Part shown: positions 1 through 5,793 of the stretch, piece by piece
Position numbering within the stretch: position 1 is the stretch's first letter
Layout of the letters: the number at the start of each line of letters is the position of its first letter
Assembly: GCA_002455215.1 (NCBI GenBank)
Contig: DKKK01000159.1
Location: 1 to 5,928, forward strand
Direction: 5' to 3'
Source: Anaerolineales bacterium UBA6668
GTDB lineage: Bacteria; Chloroflexota; Anaerolineae; Anaerolineales; UBA6668
Length of the DNA stretch: 5,928 nt
Translations under genes and position numbers: made by a program
The notes under the pieces: model-generated
What the model saw: the letters and a program-made list of their open reading frames with translations, nothing else
Databases searched by the model: none
What the model was told of the DNA's origin: nothing

Positions 1-63
1 CAAGCCCCAGAATCTCTGCCCGGCAGACCGCTTTCTGCCAAAGTCCATGAATCGCAGCAGGCT

Positions 64-774
64 ATGCAAACCTCGACCAATCGCCCTTTCCTTTCGCTGA
101 TCCTCCCGGTTCTCAATGAAGCGGCGACGATCTGCGAACAATTGGCGTTGCTTCAAGAGTTGCGCAGTCGCGGCGTCGAACTGCTGCTGGTCGATGGCGG
201 CAGTTGCGACGGGACGCCAGACCTGGCGCGACCTGGGGTCGACCGACTGCTCGAATCGCCTCGTGGCCGGGCGACGCAGATGAACGCAGGGGCGCACGCT
301 AGCCAGGGTGAGGTGTTGCTCTTTCTGCATGCTGATACCACGCTGCCGCCCGCGGCCGACGAGCTGATCCGGGCCGCGATGACTGCCAATGTAGCCTGGG
401 GACGCTTCGACGTGCGTATTGACGGTCACCAGCCACTGCTGCGCGTTGTCGAATCGATGATGAATTGGCGCTCGCGCTTGAGCGGTATTGCCACCGGTGA
501 TCAGGGGATTTTCGTTCGCCGTGAGGTTTTCGAGCGCCTCGGTGGCTATCCAGAACTGCCATTGATGGAGGACATCGCCTTGTCCAGGCAGCTCAGGCGA
601 ATCGCTCGACCGGCCTGCCTGCGCGAACGGGTACTGACCTCCGGACGACGTTGGCAGAAGCACGGCGTTCTGCGAACGATTCTGCTGATGTGGCACCTGC
701 GCGCGAGTTATTTTTTTGGCGCGGACCCGCAGCAATTGGCGATTCGCTATGGCTATCGGCCACGCCAGCGCTGA
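64..774 (+). CDS. Family 2 glycosyltransferase, TIGR04283-like (arsenosugar-cluster type)
   Basis: This is a complete 236-residue GT-A-fold glycosyltransferase. Visible motifs, in order, are the nucleotide-binding start [10 protein letters not shown] (11-20), VDGGSCDGT (43-51), the [11 protein letters not shown] segment (68-77), the metal-binding LHADT (88-92), GDQGIF (145-150), MEDIALS (168-174), SGRRW (193-197) and the C-terminal YFFGADP (216-222). This order and length fit the TIGR04283 group, which is often found with arsenic methylation and arsenosugar genes. The sugar donor and acceptor cannot be read from the sequence. The ATG at 64 is preferred because the fold begins only 10 residues later and a weak purine stretch (CAGCAGG) lies just upstream, although the frame is open back to position 1. 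The 3' end overlaps the next gene by 26 bases, suggesting translational coupling. GC content and codon use differ from everything right of about 880. The family assignment is firm; the arsenosugar role is inferred from family knowledge, as no arsenic gene lies in the window. Confidence 0.88.
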   Translation: MQTSTNRPFLSLILPVLNEAATICEQLALLQELRSRGVELLLVDGGSCDGTPDLARPGVDRLLESPRGRATQMNAGAHASQGEVLLFLHADTTLPPAADELIRAAMTANVAWGRFDVRIDGHQPLLRVVESMMNWRSRLSGIATGDQGIFVRREVFERLGGYPELPLMEDIALSRQLRRIARPACLRERVLTSGRRWQKHGVLRTILLMWHLRASYFFGADPQQLAIRYGYRPRQR

Positions 775-997
775 GTTGCCCGGCATCGCCGTCTTTGCCC
801 GCGCGCCACAGGCCGGTGCTGCCAAGACCCGCCTGATTCCTGCCCTCGGTGCGGCCGCCGCCGCCCGCCTGCAACGCGTGCTAACGGTTGACCCCGGTAT
901 GGGTGTCGTGCGCCATGTGGACGCGGGCTACCCCGAAGCCATTGCCTTTGCCCGTGCCAATGGAGTCAAGATTCCGATGGAAAATCAAGGGGATTAA
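749..997 (+). CDS. Chimeric ORF: TIGR04282/DUF2064 N-terminus joined in frame to urocanase C-terminus
   Basis: This 82-codon frame starts at an ATG inside the end of the upstream glycosyltransferase, and its two halves have different ancestry. Residues 13-41 ([19 protein letters not shown], then LGAAAAARL) match the start of the TIGR04282/DUF2064 family, a nucleotidyltransferase-like fold of about 200 residues that usually neighbours TIGR04283. From about residue 44 ([20 protein letters not shown]) the sequence is the C-terminal end of urocanate hydratase. The switch lies around 871-890, where both families could share an R-V-L-like stretch, so the frame survives by chance or through microhomology. 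Neither half could work: the transferase has lost about 80% of its length and the urocanase about 93%. The ATG at 749 is preferred over an alternative start at 716 because family similarity begins shortly after it. It is best explained as an assembly join, or less likely a genuine deletion or recombination, rather than a functional fusion. Confidence 0.75.
   Translation: MAIGHASAELPGIAVFARAPQAGAAKTRLIPALGAAAAARLQRVLTVDPGMGVVRHVDAGYPEAIAFARANGVKIPMENQGD
877..997 (+). pseudogene. hutU: 3'-terminal fragment of urocanate hydratase (hutU)
   Basis: The last ~38 residues read as the C-terminus of urocanase (EC 4.2.1.49), the NAD-dependent enzyme that turns urocanate into imidazolonepropionate. The diagnostic part is [20 protein letters not shown] followed by KIPM; the RH(V/A)DAGY core is conserved in HutU proteins of about 550 residues. 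Everything upstream, including the NAD-binding region, is missing because unrelated DNA begins at about 871-890. The final residues (ENQGD) are encoded by an AT-rich stretch that resembles the intergenic repeats of this window, so the true family-conserved end is probably IPM. The stop is 73 bases before hutH, the usual neighbour. If the join is an assembly artefact, the source genome should carry a complete hutU here. Confidence 0.8.
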
Positions 998-1070
998 GAT
1001 AGCTAAGGGAATTAAAGGAATTAAGTAAAATTCAGCATTCAACATTCACCATTCATCCTTCCACCTGCTC
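998..1070 (+). repeat. AT-rich hutU-hutH spacer with GGAATTAA repeats and a 7-bp tandem repeat
   Basis: The spacer holds two simple-repeat blocks. GGAATTAA occurs at 1008-1015 and again at 1017-1024, and the related AAGGGGATTAAG lies just upstream across the hutU stop codon. Next come four consecutive heptamers of the form ATTCANC (ATTCAGC, ATTCAAC, ATTCACC, ATTCATC) at 1030-1057. No convincing -35/-10 promoter, terminator hairpin or Shine-Dalgarno sequence is seen before the hutH ATG. The GGAATTAA block matches the complementary strand of the AT-rich spacer at 3865-3895. Confidence 0.6.
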
Positions 1071-2588
1071 ATGCTTTTTATTTCCGGTCAATCTCTCACG
1101 CTCGAACAAGTTGCCCAAGTTGCCATGCACAACGAACCGGTTGCGCTAGAGCCACACGCTCGCGAAAAAGTGGCACGCGCCGCCCAAGCCGTGCAAACCC
1201 TGCTCGCTCGTGGAGAAGTGGCGTATGGCATTACCACTGGCTTTGGCGCATTTAAAGACCGCATCATCTCACCTGAGCAAGTCGAAACCTTGCAACGCAA
1301 CATTTTGATTTCCCATGCCGTTGGGGTGGGGAACTTGTTTGACCGTGCCACCACACGTGCCATCATGCTCATCCGCGCCAACACGCTGGCACACGGGCAC
1401 TCCGGCATCCGCCCCACCACCTTGCAATTGCTGTTGAACCTGCTGAATGTGGGCATTCATCCCTGCATTCCCCAAAAGGGTTCACTTGGGGCGAGTGGCG
1501 ACCTTGCCCCATTGGCACACATGGCATTGGTCTTGATTGGTGAAGGTATGGCAGAATATCAGGGTGAAATTGTCTCGGCTGAGACTGCATTGGCAAGGGC
1601 GGGTTTGCAACCGGTGGTTTTGGCGGCAAAGGAAGGGCTGGCACTCACCAACGGCACCGCGGTGATGGCGGCAATCGGCACATTGGCAGTGTTGCGTGCC
1701 GAAAAACTGGCAGAATTGGCAGATACTGCCGGATGCCTGAGCCTGGAAGCTCTAAATGGTACACCTGCCGCTTTTGATGCCCGCATTCATGCCTTGCGTC
1801 CCCACCCGCGCCAAGTGGAATGCGCCGCTCACCTACGCGAATTGCTTGCCGGTAGCGATTTTACCCGCCAGCACGACCCCGCCAATGTGCAAGATGCCTA
1901 TACCTTACGTTGTATCCCGCAGGTGCATGGGGCGGCACGCGATGCCATTGCCTATGCTCGCTGGGTGATGCAAATTGAGCTAAACGCGGTGACCGACAAC
2001 CCGCTTATTTTTGTGGACACAGCCAGTGGGCAGATTGATGTGCTTTCGGGCGGAAATTTTCATGGAGAACCCATCGCCATTGCCCTAGACTATATGGCGA
2101 TAGCCCTGACCGAACTGGGTAACATCTCTGAACGGCGGATTATGCGCTTGACAGATGAGTGTTCAAATGCCCACACCTTACCCGCCTTTTTAACTCCCAA
2201 TGGTGGCTTAAACTCCGGCTTTATGATTACGCAATATACTGCCGCCGCGCTTGCCACTGAAAATAAGGTGCTTTCTCACCCAGCTAGTGTGGATACCATC
2301 CCAACCAGTGCCAATGTGGAAGACCATGTCAGCATGGGACTGACCGCCGGCTTGAAGGTTTGTCAGATATTGGAAAATCTCAGTCAGATTTTGGCAATTG
2401 AACTGTTTGCCGCCGCGCAAGGCATTGACTTCCGCAAACAGGTTTTGCCGCCAACCGCGTCACTAGGGGCGGGCACAGCACCGGTTTACCAGTCCATCCG
2501 CAAAATTGTGCCTTTCATTGCAGAAGATACACTCATGTCTATTCATTTGCAGGCGATGATTCGCTGGGTAGGGAGTTGTGAATTGTGA
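1071..2588 (+). CDS. hutH: Histidine ammonia-lyase (histidase)
   Basis: HutH (EC 4.3.1.3) removes ammonia from L-histidine to give urocanate, the first step of histidine degradation, in the cytoplasm as a homotetramer. At 505 residues it is full length for the family. The MIO electrophile is made from Ala141-Ser142-Gly143 in KGSLGASGDLAPLAH. Other expected active-site residues are present: Tyr52 in YGITTGFG, His82 in ISHAVGVG (His here favours histidine over Phe/Tyr as substrate), Asn194 in LTNGTA, Gln274/Tyr277/Arg280 in QDAYTLRCIPQVHG, Phe330 in GGNFHGEP, and Glu417 in SANVEDHVSMG. Position 416 is Val where many histidases have Gln. The ATG at 1071 lies 73 bases after the hutU remnant and gives the normal N-terminus, but no Shine-Dalgarno sequence precedes it. 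The neighbours are the other hut enzymes, so expression as one hut transcription unit is likely. Identification is secure. Confidence 0.97.
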   Translation: MLFISGQSLTLEQVAQVAMHNEPVALEPHAREKVARAAQAVQTLLARGEVAYGITTGFGAFKDRIISPEQVETLQRNILISHAVGVGNLFDRATTRAIMLIRANTLAHGHSGIRPTTLQLLLNLLNVGIHPCIPQKGSLGASGDLAPLAHMALVLIGEGMAEYQGEIVSAETALARAGLQPVVLAAKEGLALTNGTAVMAAIGTLAVLRAEKLAELADTAGCLSLEALNGTPAAFDARIHALRPHPRQVECAAHLRELLAGSDFTRQHDPANVQDAYTLRCIPQVHGAARDAIAYARWVMQIELNAVTDNPLIFVDTASGQIDVLSGGNFHGEPIAIALDYMAIALTELGNISERRIMRLTDECSNAHTLPAFLTPNGGLNSGFMITQYTAAALATENKVLSHPASVDTIPTSANVEDHVSMGLTAGLKVCQILENLSQILAIELFAAAQGIDFRKQVLPPTASLGAGTAPVYQSIRKIVPFIAEDTLMSIHLQAMIRWVGSCEL

Positions 2589-2679
2589 ATGATAAATTTT
2601 CGTAACTCCTTTGATTTCTTTAATTTAACGTAACTACTCAGTCTAATTGAGCAGAAACACTTAAACTGTCAGAACTTAA

Positions 2680-2755
2680 GATTTCTCACTCGCTCTGCTC
2701 GTTCGAAATGACAAGCAGTCACTCCTATCATTTCGAACGCAGTGAGAAATCCTGC
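2680..2755. repeat. Palindromic interspersed repeat in the hutH-hutG gap (copy A)
   Basis: An imperfect palindrome lies in the 260-base gap after hutH. The left arm has GATTTCTCACT (2680-2690) and GTTCGAAATGA (2701-2711), separated by 10 bases. The right arm has TCATTTCGAAC (2728-2738) and AGTGAGAAATC (2741-2751), separated by only GC. The loop is 16 bases. All 22 bases in the two paired blocks are perfectly complementary, so a strong hairpin with an 8-base bulge is possible in DNA or RNA. There is no T-tract directly after it, so a classical terminator is unlikely. The right-hand unit (2728-2755) matches the complement of 5765-5792 at 26 of 28 positions, which makes this an interspersed element and not a local accident. 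Confidence 0.8.
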
Positions 2756-2848
2756 TGATTGGGCAGAAAAATATCTCGACTGTGTGAATATGTATATTAC
2801 TGCTTGTGAAAAAACCATCGTTGATTGGGCATTGGCGCAAAGAAGCAC

Positions 2849-3823
2849 ATGCCTGAGCAGTTACAATTTAACTTCCTTAACTTTTTAATTTTGCTGACTC
2901 TTCTTTCTCTTCCTTTCGATAACGGCATTCGCACCATGTTGCGCTTTCGGCGCGGAGTGGTGGGGGCGGCGGACGCGCCTGCGGCAATTCTCTCCGCCTT
3001 GCCTGCCCACATCCCGGTTCGGCATCTGCCACTCGAAGCGTATAACCTGCCTGTTGCAACAGAACTACTCTCATCTGTCAGGCACTTACACCAGCAGGTA
3101 CAAGCTACCGAGCAAGCGCACAACCTGGTGGCGCAAGCTGTGGCGGAAACGCTGGCGGCGGGGGATTTTCCGCTTTCGCTAGGCGGTGACCACTCCCTGG
3201 CTTATCCGCTGGTGCAGGGGGTCGTGCGGGCACAGGTGGGCAAGCGTTTGGGCGTGGTATATCTGGATGCTCATTTTGACTTGCGCCCGTTGGAAAGCGA
3301 TTTGGGGCTTGACGGGGTGTTGAGCAGTGGTAACGCTTTTTATCGCTTGTTGAGCGAAGGCGTTTTGGCGGGTGAGCAGTTGGCAGTCGTTGGGATCTAC
3401 CCAAGCGGCACAGAAATCTACCAATCACAGCTAAATTATGCGCATAGGCACAATATGTTGGTGGTGACAGATGAACAATGCGCTGAAATAGGTCGGGTGA
3501 CCCAGCAAATTTTGGCGCACCTGGCGGGGTGTGACACCCTGTATTTGGGAATTGACCTAGACGTGTTGGCACAGCCGTATGCTCCAGCAGTGAGTGCGCC
3601 GGCTGTGCGCGGCTTGTCGTTGGAATTTGTGTTGGGGGTGGTGCGAGCCATGCAAGCAACCGGCAAATTGGTGGGTGCTGACCTGATGGAAGCCTCCAGC
3701 CGCCACAGCCCTTGGCAAAGCTTGTTCGGCATCCCTGACGAAGAAACGCCCACCCAAAAAGCAGAAAAACTTGCCACAACCGCACAAACTGCCGCCGGCA
3801 TCATTCGCGCATTCGTTTTATAA
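2849..3823 (+). CDS. hutG: Formimidoylglutamase-like ureohydrolase (arginase/HutG family)
   Basis: This is a ureohydrolase-fold enzyme with the full binuclear manganese site. Numbered from the ATG at 2849 (324 residues), the ligands are His115 in LGGDHS, Asp140/His142/Asp144 in LDAHFDLRP, and Asp236/Asp238 in GIDLDVL. The stretch LDVLAQPYAPAVSAPAVRG resembles formimidoylglutamases more than arginases or agmatinases. Together with its place between hutH and hutI, this supports EC 3.5.3.8: formiminoglutamate to glutamate plus formamide, the last step. The start is uncertain. Family-like sequence (LPFDNGIRTMLRFRRGVVGA) begins at about base 2912, ahead of the ATG at 2936, so that later ATG is probably too late. 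ATG 2849, TTG 2891 and TTG 2825 are all in frame, none with a clear Shine-Dalgarno. The bases coding the first ~15 residues are AT-rich like the intergenic repeats, so the N-terminus may be shorter than given. Typical HutG proteins carry a longer N-terminal segment. The C-terminal part (MEASSRHSPWQS) departs from the usual family pattern. Confidence 0.87.
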   Translation: MPEQLQFNFLNFLILLTLLSLPFDNGIRTMLRFRRGVVGAADAPAAILSALPAHIPVRHLPLEAYNLPVATELLSSVRHLHQQVQATEQAHNLVAQAVAETLAAGDFPLSLGGDHSLAYPLVQGVVRAQVGKRLGVVYLDAHFDLRPLESDLGLDGVLSSGNAFYRLLSEGVLAGEQLAVVGIYPSGTEIYQSQLNYAHRHNMLVVTDEQCAEIGRVTQQILAHLAGCDTLYLGIDLDVLAQPYAPAVSAPAVRGLSLEFVLGVVRAMQATGKLVGADLMEASSRHSPWQSLFGIPDEETPTQKAEKLATTAQTAAGIIRAFVL

Positions 3824-3889
3824 TCGTTTCCCTTCTAATATTTTTTGAAATGTTTCGCACGCCGTTAATTCCCCTAATTTCGTAATTCC
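3824..3889. repeat. AT-rich hutG-acetyltransferase spacer with TTAATTCCCC / TAATTCCTTGAT element
   Basis: This 66-base gap holds a T-rich run (ATATTTTTTG) and then TTAATTCCCCTAATTTCG and TAATTCCTTGAT. The complement of the second part reads like the GGAATTAA block before hutH and like the AT-rich bases at 2596-2640 and 2865-2890. The element runs into the next gene: its TTG is the proposed start codon at 3890. I see no stem-loop that would act as a terminator. Confidence 0.5.
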
Positions 3890-4426
3890 TTGATAACTTC
3901 GCTCTCCACGCCTGTCCTTCAAACTACCGACTTGGATTTTCACCACTTCGAGCTAGCAGACGCGCCTTTTCTTCTGCGCTTGATGAACCAGCCGAGCTAT
4001 CACCGATTCATTGGCGACCGAAATTTGCGCTCGCTTTCCGATATGGAAGATTACCTGACTCAAAAAATCTTACCGAGTTACCCAAACAACGGCTTTGGCT
4101 TGTATAAACTGAGCTTACGCCAAACCCACCAAGCTATTGGCATGTTTGGATTGCTCAGCCGCCCCTTCTTACCGGCGGTGGATATCGGATACGTCTTGTT
4201 GGATGAGTTCAGTGGCAAGGGATATGCGTTCTCTGCCGCTCAAGCACTCGTACAATATGCGACAACGGTATTGCATCTGCCGCGCCTGCTCGCCATCGTT
4301 CTACCTGGTAATGTCCGCTCCATCCACCTGTTAAAAAAACTTGGCTTTACTTTTCAAGGGACATTTTCGCTACCTTCGGGGGAAATTTTGGAGAAACATG
4401 CTAAAGAATTAGCCGCAATTGTCTGA
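3890..4426 (+). CDS. GNAT-family N-acetyltransferase (RimJ/RimL-like)
   Basis: This 178-residue protein has the layout of an Acetyltransf_3/RimJ-RimL type acetyl-CoA transferase. The first strand and helix read VLQTTDLDFHHFELADAPFL (9-28), followed by NQPSYHRFIGDR (33-44). The central strands include QAIGMFGLLSR (81-91) and DIGYVLLDEF (98-107). The acetyl-CoA pyrophosphate-binding loop is SGKGYA (108-113), ahead of helix AAQALVQYA, and the late motif NVRSIHLLKKLGF (141-153) is typical. The start is taken as TTG 3890, because the next in-frame ATG (residue 32) would delete the first strand and helix. No Shine-Dalgarno is visible. The gene lies 66 bases after hutG and only 17 bases before hutI, so it is probably co-transcribed with them. 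Its substrate is unknown: a pathway amine or amino acid, or a ribosomal or other protein N-terminus, are all possible. The family is secure; the role is not. Confidence 0.88.
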   Translation: MITSLSTPVLQTTDLDFHHFELADAPFLLRLMNQPSYHRFIGDRNLRSLSDMEDYLTQKILPSYPNNGFGLYKLSLRQTHQAIGMFGLLSRPFLPAVDIGYVLLDEFSGKGYAFSAAQALVQYATTVLHLPRLLAIVLPGNVRSIHLLKKLGFTFQGTFSLPSGEILEKHAKELAAIV

Positions 4427-4443
4427 ACCGTACTAATCCCACC

Positions 4444-5718
4444 ATGCACGTTGACACACTCATCCTTCACGCCGCCCAACTCATCACCTGTGCCAGCCCC
4501 AATTCCCCCAAACGCGGAAAAGCCATGCAAACTCTGGACAACATTCCAGATGGCGCACTGGCAATTGCCGCTGGTAAAATCGTGGCAGTTGGCACAACCG
4601 CCCAAGTTGGCTCAGAATTCACTGCTGACCAAGTCCTATCTGCTCAAGGCAAAGTCGTTTGCCCGGGTTTTGTAGATTGCCACACACACTTGGTCTATGC
4701 CGGCGACCGGCTGATGGAATTTGAAATGCGCATTGGGGGTGCCAGCTATCTGGAAATTATGGCGGCAGGTGGGGGAATCGTGCGCACTGCCCAAGCGGTA
4801 CGCAATGCCAGTGTGGCGCAATTGGTGGCAGAGAGTTTGCCACGCCTGCAGGCAATGTTGGCATTGGGCACGACCACCGCCGAAATTAAAACTGGCTACG
4901 GACTAACAACGCAAAGCGAACTTCACATGCTGGAGGCAATCGGCGCACTGGCACAGCAACAACCCGTCACGCTCGTTCCCACCTTCTTGGGGGCGCACGC
5001 CATCCCAGCCGAATACCAAGCAGACCCGCAAGCCTACACCGAACAGGTTATCCAAGAGATGCTCCCCGCCGCCGCCGAGTGGTACCGTCAGAGCCTGTTC
5101 CCCCAGCGCGGATTGCCCTTCTTTTGCGATGTCTTTTGCGAACAAAATGCCTTCAGCTTGGCACAATCTCAGCAGGTGCTATCGGCGGGAAAAGCACACG
5201 GAATGGCAATCAAAATCCATGCCGATGAATTTACTTCACTGGGTGGGGTAGGGTTGGCTGTGGAAATGGGTGCGGTTTCGGTGGACCATCTGGATGTTAC
5301 CACCGTGCAAGACTTTGCACGGTTGGCAGGCTCCTCAACGGTGGGGGTGATGTTGCCCGCAGTAAATTTTAACTTGGGCAGTACACACTTCGCCTCTGCC
5401 AGAGCGTTCTTGGCGGCAGGGGGCGCACTAGCCCTTTCCACCGATATTAACCCCGGCTCTGCACCCTGCCCATCCCTGCCATTTGTTATGGCACTTGCCT
5501 GTCGCTATCAAAAACTTTCTCCCGCCGAAGCCCTCCATGCCGTCACCATCAATGCCGCTCATGCCCTGGGTTTGGGGCATTGGGTCGGTTCATTGGAAGT
5601 TGGCAAGCAAGCTGACTTCTTGCTGTTGCAAACCAACGACTATCGCGCACTGGCATATGAATTTGGTGGCAACTTGGTGGCGCAAGTGTGGAAGGCGGGC
5701 AAACAGATGATGGGATAG
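4444..5718 (+). CDS. hutI: Imidazolonepropionase
   Basis: HutI (EC 3.5.2.7) hydrolyses 4-imidazolone-5-propionate to N-formimino-L-glutamate, the third step of histidine degradation. It belongs to the metal-dependent amidohydrolase superfamily. The 424 residues are slightly longer than the usual 400-420. The metal site is complete: His80-x-His82 in PGFVDCHTHLVYAGDR, His259 in IKIHADEF with Glu262 nearby, and Asp334 in STDINPGSAP. Other family landmarks are GGGI (109-112), TTAEIKTGYGLT (144-155), LGAHAIP with His185, CDVFCE (228-233) and SVDHLD with His282. The N-terminal segment has a short extra stretch (NSPKRGKAMQTLDNIPDGAL, 20-39) between the first two strands. The ATG at 4444 gives the normal N-terminus and follows the acetyltransferase by 17 bases, again without a Shine-Dalgarno. 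The stop codon TAG shares its last base with the start of the repeat at 5718. Confidence 0.97.
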   Translation: MHVDTLILHAAQLITCASPNSPKRGKAMQTLDNIPDGALAIAAGKIVAVGTTAQVGSEFTADQVLSAQGKVVCPGFVDCHTHLVYAGDRLMEFEMRIGGASYLEIMAAGGGIVRTAQAVRNASVAQLVAESLPRLQAMLALGTTTAEIKTGYGLTTQSELHMLEAIGALAQQQPVTLVPTFLGAHAIPAEYQADPQAYTEQVIQEMLPAAAEWYRQSLFPQRGLPFFCDVFCEQNAFSLAQSQQVLSAGKAHGMAIKIHADEFTSLGGVGLAVEMGAVSVDHLDVTTVQDFARLAGSSTVGVMLPAVNFNLGSTHFASARAFLAAGGALALSTDINPGSAPCPSLPFVMALACRYQKLSPAEALHAVTINAAHALGLGHWVGSLEVGKQADFLLLQTNDYRALAYEFGGNLVAQVWKAGKQMMG

Positions 5719-5793
5719 TCATTTCGAATGAGCGAAGCGCGTGAAAACTCTTTGAGCACAATGGGCAGGATTTCTCCCTGCGGTCGAAATGAC
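5718..5793. repeat. Inverted-repeat element directly after hutI (copy B)
   Basis: A 76-base element is bounded by perfect 10-base inverted repeats, GTCATTTCGA (5718-5727) and TCGAAATGAC (5784-5793). Its right unit (5765-5792) is the complement of the right unit of the element after hutH, at 26 of 28 positions. Its left unit (5719-5747) resembles the other arm of that element at 24 of 29 positions. The first base coincides with the last base of the hutI stop codon. It could fold as a hairpin in the mRNA tail, but no T-tract follows, so a terminator role is only a guess. No transposase is present. Confidence 0.75.

Noticed and set aside
1..63. Possible N-terminal extension of the glycosyltransferase, or the end of an upstream gene
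   Set aside because: The glycosyltransferase frame is open to position 1, but the family fold starts just after the ATG at 64. Another frame ends with TGA at 48-50, but 15 residues are too few to identify.
711..717. A run of seven T bases in the glycosyltransferase as a frameshift or slippage site
   Set aside because: The family C-terminus (YFFGADP and onward) continues correctly after the run in the same frame, so nothing indicates a shift.
749..997. A functional fusion of a sugar-nucleotide-type transferase with urocanase
   Set aside because: Both parts lack nearly all of their catalytic domains, so an 82-residue protein could not have either activity.
2680..2751. Rho-independent terminator for hutH
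   Set aside because: The hairpin is long and bulged, lies about 90 bases after the stop, lacks a following T-tract, and has a relative after hutI. An interspersed repeat explains it better.
2756..2831. Direct repeat TGATTGGGCA at 2756-2765 and 2822-2831
   Set aside because: It is only 10 bases with no further flanking similarity. It might mark a duplication, but it is too short to claim as a target-site duplication.
3105..3785. A 226-codon minus-strand open frame opposite hutG
   Set aside because: It is rich in Pro, Arg and Cys with no domain motifs, and the plus strand encodes a ureohydrolase with all metal ligands. It is a shadow of hutG.
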